Part shown: piece after piece, positions 8,901 through 18,278 of the stretch
Position numbering within the stretch: position 1 is the stretch's first letter
Layout of the letters: the number at the start of each line of letters is the position of its first letter
Assembly (NCBI GenBank): GCA_029210945.1
Contig: JARGGH010000029.1
Span: 1 to 34,047 of the forward strand
Direction of reading: 5' to 3'
Source: Anaerolineales bacterium
GTDB lineage: Bacteria > Chloroflexota > Anaerolineae > Anaerolineales > E44-bin32
Length of the DNA: 34,047 nucleotides
Position numbers and translations under genes: made by a program
The notes under the pieces: model-generated
Told to the model about the DNA's origin: nothing
Database searches by the model: none
What the model saw: the letters and a program-made list of their open reading frames with translations, nothing else

Positions 8901-10631
8901 CTACATTCCAAAGCGGAACAGCAGCCACAGGAAGCCTGCCGTCAGCGTGATATACGTCACTGGTAAACCGACCTTCATGAATTCCTTGAAGGAGATCGGA
9001 GAGCCGGCCTGGGATGCGATCCCGGCCGTGACCAGGTTCGCCTCCCCGCCGATCAGCAAACCGTTGCCGCCCATCGCGGCCCCCATCGAGAGGGCGTAGT
9101 AGAGCACCTTGCTGGAAGCGCCGGGGATCGATCCCGACAGAAACTCTGCCACCGGCAGCATCGAGGCCGCCAACGGGATGTTCGCAATCGCCACTGATAG
9201 CGTCCCCACGCCAAAGACGATCACGGCAATCCCCAGGATCAAGTTCTCCCCGATCATCTGCGCCATTCTAACCGCGATCATGCTGATGAAGCCGACCTCC
9301 TGCACCGCGCCGACGACCATGAACAGCGCCATGAAGAAGACCAGCGTCGTCCAATCGACGGCCTTGATCATCGCGTGCACATCCGGCCTGAGCCACACGA
9401 GCAGGGCCGTCGCGCCGATGATCGCCGGGACTGCCGGCACGACGTGAAATTGCTCGCCGACTATAAACCCTACCAGCACGAGCACGAAAACCAGGCCCGA
9501 TTTCCACAACGCCTGGGGATCACGGATGCGCGCGTTCGACTCGAGCCGTGCATAGAGCGTCTCAGAGATCCCCGCCGGATGCTTACGCAGCTCATGGCGG
9601 TAATGGTACATCACGTAAGCGGCCATACCCACCAGGGCTAAGAGCACCCCGACGGTCTGGTTCACAAGGAAGTCCTGGAAACTGATGTCCGCATATGCAC
9701 CGATGAGGATGTTCGTCGGCGTTCCGATCAGCGTCGTGATCCCGCCGACGTTCGAAGCGAGCACCTCGGGAATGATGAACGCCAACGGGTTGATGCCCAG
9801 CGCCAGCCCGATCTGCAGGCTGATCGGGGTCATCAAGAGCATCGTCGTGAAATTGTCCAGAAGCGCAGAGGCGACAGCCGTCACCGCCATCAGGATCAAC
9901 ACCAACAGCCAGGCACGCCCCCTGCTCAAACGGTATGCCTGGAATGCGGTCCATTGAAAGATACCGGTCCCCTCGATCACCGCGATCAGGATCATCATGC
10001 CCATGATCAGGAAGATCACTTCCCAGTTAATGTATGTCAGCGCCCGTTCAAAATCATAGATGAAGAAATCGGTGTTAAACGCGCCGCCAATCACGCTGAA
10101 GAGGAAGACGGCCGATAGACCCGCGAGTGCCGCCGTGGTGCTGTGCAGCTTCTCAAAGGCGATCACCAGCAGCACCCCGAGGAAGATCAGCGTCGCCGCC
10201 CAGAAGGCGCTCGTGATCCTGCGCTCCAGCTCGATCTCGCCCATCAACAGAGCGCCCCGCTCGTCAAGATCCTGCTGCATATTGGGGTTCAACGGGATCG
10301 CCAATCGCTGATAATGTTGGCGCTCGATCTGCAGTTCCAACGGCCCTTCAGGCAGTCTTGCCATCTCTAACGTCCAGACGCCCTCTTCCCCGGTTTCGGT
10401 CTGCGCCGCGATTTCATTTTCATCTCCGTCGTGCAGCATGACCCGGGCGCCCTCGATGGATTGGCCTTGAGTGTTCAGGACCCGGCCCGTGATCACGATG
10501 CCGGCCTCTTGCTGCGCGTTCGCCTTCTGGGGTGCCAGCGCTGAACCCAGCGCGCTCGCCAGAAAGACGAAGACCAGTGCCATCGACAGCATCTGCCGGT
10601 TGGCATGTGCGAAGTTCCGAACTTTATCCAT
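8901..10631 (-). CDS. ArsB/NhaD/SLC13-type membrane carrier with an extracytoplasmic domain
   Basis: A 576-residue ion-transporter-superfamily permease. It starts with a signal or anchor helix (LSMALVFVFLASALGSALA) ending at ANA, then about 100 residues that look like a carboxypeptidase-regulatory or Ig-like beta-sandwich (ITGRVLNTQGQSIEGARVMLHDG), then roughly a dozen membrane helices. Transport motifs include LLDNFTTMLLMTPIS, EVLASNVGGITTLIGTPTNILIG and GGEANLVTAG, which are characteristic of ArsB/NhaD/CitM carriers. Substrate could be sodium/proton, arsenite or a dicarboxylate; it cannot be settled here. The ATG at 10631 is preferred to an upstream TTG (10682) because a TTGACA promoter lies between them. 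uspA follows in the same operon. The extra N-terminal domain is unusual for the family. Confidence 0.85.
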   Translation of the reverse strand: MDKVRNFAHANRQMLSMALVFVFLASALGSALAPQKANAQQEAGIVITGRVLNTQGQSIEGARVMLHDGDENEIAAQTETGEEGVWTLEMARLPEGPLELQIERQHYQRLAIPLNPNMQQDLDERGALLMGEIELERRITSAFWAATLIFLGVLLVIAFEKLHSTTAALAGLSAVFLFSVIGGAFNTDFFIYDFERALTYINWEVIFLIMGMMILIAVIEGTGIFQWTAFQAYRLSRGRAWLLVLILMAVTAVASALLDNFTTMLLMTPISLQIGLALGINPLAFIIPEVLASNVGGITTLIGTPTNILIGAYADISFQDFLVNQTVGVLLALVGMAAYVMYHYRHELRKHPAGISETLYARLESNARIRDPQALWKSGLVFVLVLVGFIVGEQFHVVPAVPAIIGATALLVWLRPDVHAMIKAVDWTTLVFFMALFMVVGAVQEVGFISMIAVRMAQMIGENLILGIAVIVFGVGTLSVAIANIPLAASMLPVAEFLSGSIPGASSKVLYYALSMGAAMGGNGLLIGGEANLVTAGIASQAGSPISFKEFMKVGLPVTYITLTAGFLWLLFRFGM

Positions 10632-10650
10632 TAACGCTTTACCACCCTCG

Positions 10651-10678
10651 AATGTACCGCTCAAAATCGCATTGTCAA
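10651..10678 (-). promoter_or_regulatory. Promoter of the SLC13-like carrier and uspA
   Basis: A perfect -35 hexamer TTGACA (10673-10678, minus strand) and TACATT (10651-10656) are 16 bp apart, in the gap between the upstream PUCC-family gene and the carrier. Its position decides the carrier's start codon in favour of 10631. Confidence 0.55.
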
Positions 10679-10694
10679 GCAAACGATCGGGATT

Positions 10695-11996
10695 TTACTG
10701 CAGCGCCTCCGCCGCGATCTTGCCAAATGACTCGACGCTGCGCTTGAACTCCTCCACGGCGACCTGGCGGAGAAAGACCAGCGATACCAACAGACCAACC
10801 GCCTCTAACGCGAAGACGCTCGCGTATGCCTGTCCGGCGGACAGCCCGAGGGATACGACGCCTGTAAAGAGCGCTCCGCCCACGATGGCAGTCGGGCCTC
10901 TGGCGAAGGCCTGGATCAGTGTCCACGCCCCGACGAATAAGCCCGTGTGATGCGTCGAAGTCATGTCCATCATCAGCGAGACACCACCGACGGTGAAGAA
11001 CCCCGCCCCCAGGCCCAGTGCGAGGATCAATACCGGGAGTAGAAGCGGGAAGGTCATGATCGAGCTGAGTGCCAGACTACCGAATGATATCACCATCAGC
11101 AGAATGCCCAGGGAAGTCGTCCACGATTTGCCTCTGCTCGGGATGAGACGCATCCCCCCAAGAAGCATCGCCGCCACCACTCCTGTTCCCATGTATGCGT
11201 TAAAACGAGTCGTCGCGGCCGGGGACAGCGAAAACACCTCTCCACCGAATGGTTCCAGCAGGACATCCTGCATGAAATAAGAGAACATGCTCAGGAAGAG
11301 AAACGCCCCAAACCAGCGTGCCTGCCGGTTGCGCAGGATGGTAGCGAATGCGGCGGAGAGGTTTTCTCCGGGCGCCGCTTCCAGCACAGTAGTGCGGGAC
11401 TCCTGGCTGACCAACGCAGTGATCGAAAACACCAAAATGATCACCGCAGCCACAGTAAAGAGCGTCACGACGCGTTCGATGCTGAATGGCTCCAGTGCGA
11501 ACCCGCTCAGAATGCCGGTGAAAATGATGCCGACCATCAGCAGGGTCCAGACCCAACCGGTGACCTGGCCGCGTTCGCTTTTATCGGTCAGATCGGTAAT
11601 CAGCGAAAGGTAGGCTGTGCCGGCGATGTAGGTTGAGATTCCCTCAAGCAGGAAAAAGAGGAAGCCGATCAGCACCCGCCCGGCGCCGGGCGAGGCCGCG
11701 ATCCACTGCACAATCCAGGGGGATCCCACCAGGATCGAGACCGCGGTGACGCTCCCCAACAGGATGTAGATCGTCCGGCGGTAGCCCCACAAGGGGTGTC
11801 GGTCGGAATAGTAACCAAAGGGGATCGCAATTAATGCGCCCAGATAATGGCCGCCACCGACAAGGATCGTGACCGTGAGCAATTCAAGCCCGAGCTCGAC
11901 CCGCATGACACGGTTCAGAACGCCCAGGAACAAGACCGAAAGCCCACCGGCCGTGAGCTGGAACAACCCCAGCCTTAGCATTTTTCGCACATTCAT
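10695..11996 (-). CDS. PUCC-family (BCD) major facilitator protein
   Basis: A 433-residue protein with about twelve membrane helices. The opening (LRLGLFQLTAGGLSVLFLGVLNRVM), the segment FGYYSDRHPLWGYRRTIYI, the DVLLEPFGGEVFSLSPAATT motif and the DMTSTHHTGLFVGAWTLIQAFARGP segment are hallmarks of the PucC/LhaA family. Known members act in assembly or pigment delivery for bacteriochlorophyll light-harvesting complexes in purple bacteria and relatives, but many homologues occur in non-phototrophs with unknown function. No pigment-synthesis or reaction-centre gene is in this window. A TATAGT-like -10 element lies at 12018-12023 on the minus strand. It seems to be transcribed alone, since the next gene has its own promoter. 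Family call is firm; function is open. Confidence 0.88.
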   Translation of the reverse strand: MNVRKMLRLGLFQLTAGGLSVLFLGVLNRVMRVELGLELLTVTILVGGGHYLGALIAIPFGYYSDRHPLWGYRRTIYILLGSVTAVSILVGSPWIVQWIAASPGAGRVLIGFLFFLLEGISTYIAGTAYLSLITDLTDKSERGQVTGWVWTLLMVGIIFTGILSGFALEPFSIERVVTLFTVAAVIILVFSITALVSQESRTTVLEAAPGENLSAAFATILRNRQARWFGAFLFLSMFSYFMQDVLLEPFGGEVFSLSPAATTRFNAYMGTGVVAAMLLGGMRLIPSRGKSWTTSLGILLMVISFGSLALSSIMTFPLLLPVLILALGLGAGFFTVGGVSLMMDMTSTHHTGLFVGAWTLIQAFARGPTAIVGGALFTGVVSLGLSAGQAYASVFALEAVGLLVSLVFLRQVAVEEFKRSVESFGKIAAEALQ

Positions 11997-12231
11997 CGCG
12001 CAGCAAATCTCTCTGGCACTATACTGCCGATAAAGATATCACAAAGCAGCCCATCGCATGACGAAAACCTATGGCGGACTGTTTCGTACCAGGAGAATCG
12101 CGACGAGAATCGATAATTTATCGCCCTTGATATCGCTCGTGCAGGACTGCACCACTGGTACCGGCGTTCCCCCTATCACCGACCGGGGTGAAGATCCACA
12201 GTCGACGGTTGAGTTATGCCCGGCGCGGGGA

Positions 12232-12660
12232 CTAACTTCTCAATACCGGGTGGACCTTGATCTCAACGGCTTTCAATGCTTGAGAAACCGGGCATCCCCT
12301 GGAGGCCTCTTCCGCGATCTTCTTGAACTCCTCTTCACCGATCCCGGGGACGATGCCCGTAGTTGTCAGGTCGATCCTTGTGATCTGGAACCCACCTTCG
12401 CCCTTTTCGAGGGTTACGGCTGCTTCCGTCTCCACGCTTTCCGGAGGGAAGCCGGCTTGATCCAGTTCATTTGAAAATGCCATTGAGAAACAACCTGCAT
12501 GAGCCGCGGCGATTAACTCTTCGGGATTCGTGCCTTCTCCCTCTTCGAACCTCGACAAGAAGGAATAGGCGCCCTCATACGCGCCGCTCCCAAACGCCAT
12601 CTTCCCTTTGCCGTTCTTGAGATTTCCTTCCCACTTCGCTTGAGCTTTTCGAATAGGCAT
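12232..12660 (-). CDS. OsmC-family peroxide reductase
   Basis: A 142-residue cytoplasmic enzyme of the OsmC/Ohr superfamily, which reduces organic hydroperoxides through two cysteines. Both are present: one in NPEELIAAAHAGCFSMAFSN (about residue 58) and one in SRGCPVSQALK (about residue 124), with the usual C-terminal ending IKVHPVL. Length is standard. The ATG has AAAGGAG about eight bases upstream. It is OsmC-like rather than Ohr-like, judging by the opening RKAQAKWEGNLKNGKGKM. It lies between two carriers on the same strand, separated by 235 bp and 151 bp, so it is likely transcribed singly. Confidence 0.92.
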   Translation of the reverse strand: MPIRKAQAKWEGNLKNGKGKMAFGSGAYEGAYSFLSRFEEGEGTNPEELIAAAHAGCFSMAFSNELDQAGFPPESVETEAAVTLEKGEGGFQITRIDLTTTGIVPGIGEEEFKKIAEEASRGCPVSQALKAVEIKVHPVLRS

Positions 12661-12811
12661 GTCTCTGTCTCCTTTGGTCTGATGGACTTCACGAACAGCA
12701 GCGCTGCCGCTTCCACGCGGCCGGCCGTGTCATTCATTTCTCCAGATCCTGAGTAAATCTTACCGCGCGATCTAATATCCGGAGCATCCATTCTAAACGG
12801 GTTTCGACCTT

Positions 12812-14218
12812 TTACCTGTCAGGTGGAACCGGGTCTTGCAGTGTGACGCGTTCGATGCCCTCGGCCGGCTGCAGTCTACGCAGCGCCAGAAGGAACAATC
12901 CCAACATGATCAACCCGAATGTCAGGAAGGGAGCAGTCGAACCCAGTATTTGAAACAACGCGCCACCCAGCACCGGTGCGATCGCGTTCGCGGCGCTGTT
13001 GAACGCCGACGATAACCCCAGCACGCCCCCCACATCGCCGGCCACAACCCGCTTGGTGAGCAAACTGTTGATACCGGGTCTCAAAATGCCGCCCCCGATC
13101 GATGTCGGCAGCAGCGCAGCCAGGATCCAGCCCACGCCCAGCCAACTATCGCCCGCTTTCTCAGGGATCTCTACTGCCAGCGATTTTGTAACCGGCGTTT
13201 CATGCGCACGAACATCGCCGGACTCAAACAACTCCTCACGAAGCAGCTCGGGACGGTACCAGGGCGCCGGCTCGCTCGGCGTCAGCGCCATAAGCGTCAA
13301 TCCCAACGCAAGCGCGGCCAGGCCAAGATAGACAAGATTCCGATCGCCCCACCGGCGGCTCCACCGCCCGATGAAATAGACCTGCACGAACACGACGATC
13401 ACCCCGACATAAACGAAGATGGCCGCATTGCCGGAGGCGTTCAAACCGAGCCGATTCAATGTGAAGAGCGCCAGCAGCTGTTCAAACCCTCCAAATGCGA
13501 TCTGCTGAAGAAACATCAACCCGAGCAAGAGCCCTACTTGAGGCAGCCCAAGGACGCTCAGCAACCTCGAAATCGAGAAGCCCGCGGCCGTGGATTGGGC
13601 GGAGTCCGGCGAGCGCTCGAGCGTCTCTTCCAACAAGAACCACGTCAATAAGATTGAGATCAACGAAAACCCTGCGGCAACAAATGCCGGCACGTGATAG
13701 TTGTTGCCGCTCAAGGCGAGCGAGACAAATGCGATCACCGGCCCGATGATGAAACCAATGCCGAACGCGGCTCCGATGAGCCCGAGACCCTGTGTGCGGG
13801 TTTCCTCGGTCGTGATGTCGCTGATGACCGCCTGGGCGGTTGAGATGTTGCCTCCGGACAAGCCATCGATGATGCGCGCCAGAAAAAGCAGCCAGAGCGT
13901 GTCGGCGGATCCGAGCAGCACGAACCCGATGAACGTGCCCACCTGACTGACGAGCAGGACCGGCTTTCGACCGTAGCGGTCTGACAGCCGGCCGAGGATC
14001 GGTGCTCCGACGACCTGCATCACCGGATAGGCCGCACCCAGGACGCCGATCAAGAACGCGTTCGCGCCGAACGAAGCAGCATACAACGGCATGAGCGGAA
14101 TGATGATCGTCAGGCCGAGCAAATCGACCAGCACGACCACGAAGACCGGCGCGACGCGCTTGAAATCCAATTTCTCACCGCCACCCACGGCGGAGGTCGA
14201 TCTATTCGAAACGCTCAA
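12812..14218 (-). CDS. TetA-like drug/H+ antiporter (MFS, DHA1)
   Basis: A 468-residue major facilitator protein with about twelve membrane helices. The first helix contains VVVLVDLLGLTIIIPLMPLYA, and the loop after helix two carries the motif A sequence GRLSDRYGRKP, followed by the DHA1 pattern RIIDGLSGGNISTAQAVISD, both typical of TetA and related exporters. A loop of about 60 residues (APWYRPELLREEL to EIPEKAGD) is inserted in the C-terminal half, longer than usual. The start is TTG, supported by GGGAGG about nine bases upstream. It lies upstream of osmC on the same strand with 151 bp between them. Drug identity cannot be inferred. Confidence 0.88.
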   Translation of the reverse strand: MSVSNRSTSAVGGGEKLDFKRVAPVFVVVLVDLLGLTIIIPLMPLYAASFGANAFLIGVLGAAYPVMQVVGAPILGRLSDRYGRKPVLLVSQVGTFIGFVLLGSADTLWLLFLARIIDGLSGGNISTAQAVISDITTEETRTQGLGLIGAAFGIGFIIGPVIAFVSLALSGNNYHVPAFVAAGFSLISILLTWFLLEETLERSPDSAQSTAAGFSISRLLSVLGLPQVGLLLGLMFLQQIAFGGFEQLLALFTLNRLGLNASGNAAIFVYVGVIVVFVQVYFIGRWSRRWGDRNLVYLGLAALALGLTLMALTPSEPAPWYRPELLREELFESGDVRAHETPVTKSLAVEIPEKAGDSWLGVGWILAALLPTSIGGGILRPGINSLLTKRVVAGDVGGVLGLSSAFNSAANAIAPVLGGALFQILGSTAPFLTFGLIMLGLFLLALRRLQPAEGIERVTLQDPVPPDR

Positions 14219-14276
14219 CTCGGCGTGCCTCCCGGTCGTGATGCTCTGTCATAATTCGGTCCGCGCAGGACAGGCG

Positions 14277-15536
14277 CTATTCTAACACCTGCGACCGCAA
14301 GCCCATGCTGACCGCCAGCAGCGCGGCGGGATGCACGCTGGGGATTTGCGTGTGATGGCGGATCCACCAGCGGCAGGTCTCCGAATCGGTGACGACGAAG
14401 TCCACGGCATGCTCCTGCGCCTGTTCGAACAATTTTTGACCGACATCACGGGCTATACCGTACTTCTCTTTCTTCACTCCATACGTGCCAGCCACACCAC
14501 AGCACTCGGACCGGGACAGCAGGATCTCCAACGCCGGCATTCGCTTCATAATTTCAAATGCGGGCGTGCCGATCCAGTGGCTCTTCAACTGACAGGGGGC
14601 ATGGTAAAGAACACGCAGCGGCAGCTCTTCGAATTCAACAGCAAGCAGGCGGTTCGAGGCCGGTCCGAGCAGGAATTCAAAGAGATCTGCGACCGCCTCA
14701 CCCAGCGCTTGATAAGCAACGCCCCGCAAACCGAGCACCGCCTGGTACTCATGCTTGAGCTCGAGCGTGCACGAAGTCGAAGTGCCCACGATCGGGATCC
14801 CCGCATCGACGAACGGCTGCAGTGTCTCAAGATTCGATCCGGCGTGCGAACGCGCCGCCTCAAATAACCCGTTCGATTGAAGCGGGAGCCCACAGCATTT
14901 TTGTGGGGGCAGCACCACCTCGTAACCCAGCGCTCCCAGGATCTCCAGGGTCAGATCGCCGAGGTCGGGCTCGTAGTGATTAACGCTGCAGCCGTGGTAA
15001 TAAGCGACGAGCCCGGCCTCCGTCTCTGGAGGCTCGCTGATACAGCGTTCAGGATGCCGGTCCCGAAAGGTATCCCTCGAAAAACCCGGCAGGGGCGCCT
15101 GCTTGCTGATCCCCAGGGTGCTTTCCAGAATCTGGCGGACGAGTGGAATTTTCAAGGCCTGGTTGGCGGCTCCAGCCCAGCGCCGGTTGAGCTTACCCAG
15201 CAGTTCAGGGCGTGAGAGAAGCTGATCGCGCAACGGCGCGCCGTTCTGGTCGACCAGGCGCGCTTTCGCCTGAGAGTTCATCTCGGCCACCGATACTCCG
15301 TGGGGGCAGACGCGCGAGCAGGTGCCGCATCCCGAACACAGGCTCACACTGTCTTCCGGGATCGGCAGGCGCGGGTGGCGAAAACGTTCGAACTGGGGTC
15401 CGACCGCTTTAGGGCCGAGGAAATCGTCAGTGACCGCCAGCACCGGGCAGGCGGTGTTGCAGATGTTGCACTTGATGCACTGGTCGGCTGTCAGGCCAGG
15501 CTTCATCCATATGTCGTTGAGCGTGGTGAGTTTCAT
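14277..15536 (-). CDS. glpC: Anaerobic glycerol-3-phosphate dehydrogenase subunit C-like Fe-S protein
   Basis: A 419-residue membrane-associated electron-transfer subunit. It begins with two 4Fe-4S ferredoxin motifs (CIKCNICNTACP near residue 17 and CSGCGTCSRVCP near residue 68) and continues with two CCG domains (HGCSVNHY with QKCCGLPLQ, then HAPCQLK with SECCGVAGTYG). This matches GlpC, which passes electrons from glycerol-3-phosphate oxidation to quinone; glycolate oxidase subunit GlcF and other heterodisulfide-reductase-like proteins share the layout. The ATG at 15536 is chosen over an in-frame TTG six codons upstream, which lacks a binding site. It follows glpK by 64 bp. GlpA and GlpB are not in the window, so its dehydrogenase partner must lie elsewhere. 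Confidence 0.82.
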   Translation of the reverse strand: MKLTTLNDIWMKPGLTADQCIKCNICNTACPVLAVTDDFLGPKAVGPQFERFRHPRLPIPEDSVSLCSGCGTCSRVCPHGVSVAEMNSQAKARLVDQNGAPLRDQLLSRPELLGKLNRRWAGAANQALKIPLVRQILESTLGISKQAPLPGFSRDTFRDRHPERCISEPPETEAGLVAYYHGCSVNHYEPDLGDLTLEILGALGYEVVLPPQKCCGLPLQSNGLFEAARSHAGSNLETLQPFVDAGIPIVGTSTSCTLELKHEYQAVLGLRGVAYQALGEAVADLFEFLLGPASNRLLAVEFEELPLRVLYHAPCQLKSHWIGTPAFEIMKRMPALEILLSRSECCGVAGTYGVKKEKYGIARDVGQKLFEQAQEHAVDFVVTDSETCRWWIRHHTQIPSVHPAALLAVSMGLRSQVLE

Positions 15537-15600
15537 GGGGCTACTATACCGCAAGGGATCAGGGAGTTGGGATCAGGCATATCAAAGTGATCACTGACAA

Positions 15601-17109
15601 TCATTCCCAGTTAAAAGTGCGTTTGACGGCTTTTTTCCAGCCTGAGTACAGGTCCTCCCGACGGGATGATTCCATCGTTGGAGACCAGCGCTGATCTTCC
15701 TGCCAATAATCACGCAATTCAGCCAGGTCCTGCCAGAAACCGGCCGCCAGGCCGGCGGCATACGCCGCGCCGAGCGAGGTCGTTTCTGACACCTGGGGGC
15801 GGACGACGGGCGCGTCCAGAATATCGGCCTGGAACTGCATCAGCAGCTCGTTGTGCACCATCCCGCCGTCGACCTTCAGGATCTCAAGATCGACACCTGA
15901 GTCGCTGACCATCGCTTCAAGCACGTCCCGCGTCTGGTACGCGGTCGCCTCCAGGGAAGCGCGCGCGATGTGCCCCTTGTTGATGTAGCGTGTCAGCCCG
16001 ACCATCACGCCGCGGGCATCCGAGCGCCAATAGGGCGCGAACAACCCTGAGAAGGCGGGTACGATGTACATCCCACCGCTATCCTGCACGCTGCGCGCCA
16101 GCTGCTCGCTCTGCGGCGCGCTCTCGATGATCCCCAGGTTATCGCGCAGCCATTGGATCAGGGCGCCGGCGATGGCGATCGAGCCCTCCAGAGCGTAGAC
16201 AGGGAGCTCGTCACCAAACTGGTACGCCACGGTGGTTATCAGGCCGTGGCGCGATTCGACGAGCTCCTTCCCTGTGTTCAAGAGCATGAAGCATCCCGTG
16301 CCGTAGGTGTTCTTCGCCTCACCGACCCGGGTGCAGGCCTGCCCGACCAGCGCGGCCTGCTGGTCACCGAGCGCGCCGCAAACCGGAATTTCCGCCCCGA
16401 AGGGGCCGTCCCTGCGAGTCGTGCCCCAGGTGGAGGGATCACCGGAGGGCACGATCCGTGGAAGCATCCCCTCCGGGATCTCAAGCACGTCCAGCATCTC
16501 GCCATCCCACGTCCGCAGAGAGATATCCATGAGCATTGTGCGGCTGGCGTTGGTGACGTCGGTGACGAGTGCACCGCCGTCGGGGCCGCCCGTCAGCCAC
16601 CAGATGAGCCACGTATCGACCGTGCCAAAGACCGCCTCGCCCGACTCGGCGGCGGAACGCAGGCCGTCGAGGTTCTCTAGCATCCAGTTCAGCTTGGGAC
16701 CCGAGAAGTAGGTCGCGATCGGCAAACCGGTCTTCTGTCTGAAACGGTCTACACCCCCCTCGCCCGCCAGTCGATCACATATTTGTTTGGTGCGCGTGTC
16801 CTGCCAGACGATCGCGTTGCCGTACGGTCTTCCGGTTGTACGGTTCCATGCAAGCGTGGTCTCGCGCTGGTTGGTGATCCCTACCGCCGCGATCTCGCCA
16901 CCGGAAACTCCCGCCCCGTCGAGCGCCTGGCGGATGACACGCTGGGTGTTCTCCCAGATCTCGAGCGGGTCGTGCTCGACCCATCCGGGCTGTGGGTAGA
17001 TCTGTTCATGCTCGAGCTGCGCGACCGACACCGGGTTCCCACGCCGATCAAAAAGCATGCCGCGCGTGCTGGTCGTTCCCTGATCGATGGCTGTGATGAA
17101 TTGGGGCAT
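15601..17109 (-). CDS. glpK: Glycerol kinase
   Basis: A 502-residue FGGY-family kinase that makes sn-glycerol 3-phosphate from glycerol and ATP. Near the start it has [15 protein letters not shown], then the segment [16 protein letters not shown] and IVWQDTRT, and later the ATP-binding [10 protein letters not shown], the typical [11 protein letters not shown] and the C-terminal signature [19 protein letters not shown]. Length and motifs are canonical. GGAAAGG precedes the ATG by about seven bases. It heads a probable glpK-glpC unit and is divergent from the molybdopterin-domain gene; the shared 130-bp gap carries two 12-bp direct repeats. Confidence 0.96.
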   Translation of the reverse strand: MPQFITAIDQGTTSTRGMLFDRRGNPVSVAQLEHEQIYPQPGWVEHDPLEIWENTQRVIRQALDGAGVSGGEIAAVGITNQRETTLAWNRTTGRPYGNAIVWQDTRTKQICDRLAGEGGVDRFRQKTGLPIATYFSGPKLNWMLENLDGLRSAAESGEAVFGTVDTWLIWWLTGGPDGGALVTDVTNASRTMLMDISLRTWDGEMLDVLEIPEGMLPRIVPSGDPSTWGTTRRDGPFGAEIPVCGALGDQQAALVGQACTRVGEAKNTYGTGCFMLLNTGKELVESRHGLITTVAYQFGDELPVYALEGSIAIAGALIQWLRDNLGIIESAPQSEQLARSVQDSGGMYIVPAFSGLFAPYWRSDARGVMVGLTRYINKGHIARASLEATAYQTRDVLEAMVSDSGVDLEILKVDGGMVHNELLMQFQADILDAPVVRPQVSETTSLGAAYAAGLAAGFWQDLAELRDYWQEDQRWSPTMESSRREDLYSGWKKAVKRTFNWE

Positions 17110-17149
17110 AAGAAAACCCTTTCCTGCCTGGCCTGTAGCACAAACCCAT

Positions 17150-17178
17150 TTTACTCAAGCGCAACATCCAGGCATAAT
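17150..17178 (+). promoter_or_regulatory. Candidate promoter for the molybdopterin-domain gene and xdhC
   Basis: TTTACT (17150-17155) and CATAAT (17173-17178) lie 17 bp apart in the divergent gap, with the coding start about 60 bp further on. The -10 hexamer differs from consensus at one base, while the -35 is only a partial match. Confidence 0.45.
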
Positions 17179-17198
17179 GGTTAGAATAATGATTAGAA
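17175..17198. repeat. Two 12-bp direct repeats in the divergent glpK region
   Basis: TAATGGTTAGAA (17175-17186) is followed immediately by TAATGATTAGAA (17187-17198), differing at one base. The pair overlaps the -10 element of the plus-strand promoter, a position suited to a repressor. No regulator gene is adjacent. Confidence 0.6.
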
Positions 17199-17240
17199 CT
17201 GTGCTTCTGACTCAGGATGCAGACTGGATCTCGGCCAACC

Positions 17241-18278
17241 ATGAAATTTGAAAATCGAGCCATACAGGACACGAACGGCGCGATCATGGCGCACAACATT
17301 TCCGATGAAGACGGAAATCGCGTCCTGCGCAAAGGGATCCAGATATCCCCACAGGAGATTAATACACTGCGCAGGCTGGGACGCCGGTTCATCTACGTCG
17401 CTGAATTGGAAGAAGGCGACGTGGGCGAGGCCGATGCGGCGCGCAGAACTGCAGAGCTCGCCCACGGTGATGGCGTACGGCTGGTGGGCGCTGCAACCGG
17501 GCGCACAAATCTGCTCGCGGAGACAGCCGGCGTCCTGCATGTCGATGTCGAAGGGCTGCAAGCATTGAACACGCTCCCCGGCGTCACGCTGTCCACATTG
17601 CGCGATCGCAGCGTCGTTTCACCGAGACGGATGGTCGCCAGCATCAAGATCATCCCCTACGGCATCTCGGCCGAAACAATGCATGCGATTGAAGCGATCG
17701 CCACCGGCCGGCCGATCGTCTCTATTCAAAGACTGGACGCCAAGCGAGTCCACCTCATGTTTCTCGGCGCGGCTGCGATTCTGGGAAAACTTGAACACGA
17801 TTTCAAAGCTCCGCTCGAAAAACGCGTCAAGGATCTGGGATCCGCGATCAGCGCGACCCATCAGGTCGTGACCGACGTAGATGATCCGGCCGCAGCGATA
17901 ACCGTCGCTCTGAATAGATTGAGCGAGATGCCGGTGGATTTGCTCATCATGGCCGGCGAGACGGCGATCATGGACCCACGCGATGTCATCCCCACTGCGA
18001 TCGAAGCAGCCGGCGGGCAGGTCGAGACAATCGGGGCACCAGTGGATCCCGGCAATCTATTAATGATCGCCTATCTCGATAACCTGCCCATTCTGGGCGC
18101 TCCCGGGTGTGCGCGCAGCCCCAAGGAAAATGTTATCGACTGGGTCCTGCCGAGGCTGCTGTCCGGCGAACACCTGCGACGGTCGGACATCACGAGCCTT
18201 GGGCACGGTGGGCTGCTGGAAGATATCAAGGAGAGGCCTTTCCCGCGTTCAAAGGCCGGGAGAGAACAAGATGCGTGA
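17241..18278 (+). CDS. Molybdopterin-binding (MoCF/MogA-like) domain protein
   Basis: A 345-residue cytoplasmic protein. The N-terminal half is unassigned; the second half contains a MogA/MoaB/CinA-type molybdopterin-binding fold, with VDLLIMAGETAIMDPRDVIPTA (about residues 227-250) and the later GAPVDPGNLLMIAYLDNLPILGAPGCARSP. Related proteins are found next to XdhC and are thought to help make or insert the molybdenum cofactor of xanthine/CO-dehydrogenase-type hydroxylases. The end overlaps xdhC by 8 bp, which supports a shared role. The ATG at 17241 is favoured over one at 17217; neither has a strong binding site. The exact step it performs is unknown. Confidence 0.75.
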   Translation: MKFENRAIQDTNGAIMAHNISDEDGNRVLRKGIQISPQEINTLRRLGRRFIYVAELEEGDVGEADAARRTAELAHGDGVRLVGAATGRTNLLAETAGVLHVDVEGLQALNTLPGVTLSTLRDRSVVSPRRMVASIKIIPYGISAETMHAIEAIATGRPIVSIQRLDAKRVHLMFLGAAAILGKLEHDFKAPLEKRVKDLGSAISATHQVVTDVDDPAAAITVALNRLSEMPVDLLIMAGETAIMDPRDVIPTAIEAAGGQVETIGAPVDPGNLLMIAYLDNLPILGAPGCARSPKENVIDWVLPRLLSGEHLRRSDITSLGHGGLLEDIKERPFPRSKAGREQDA

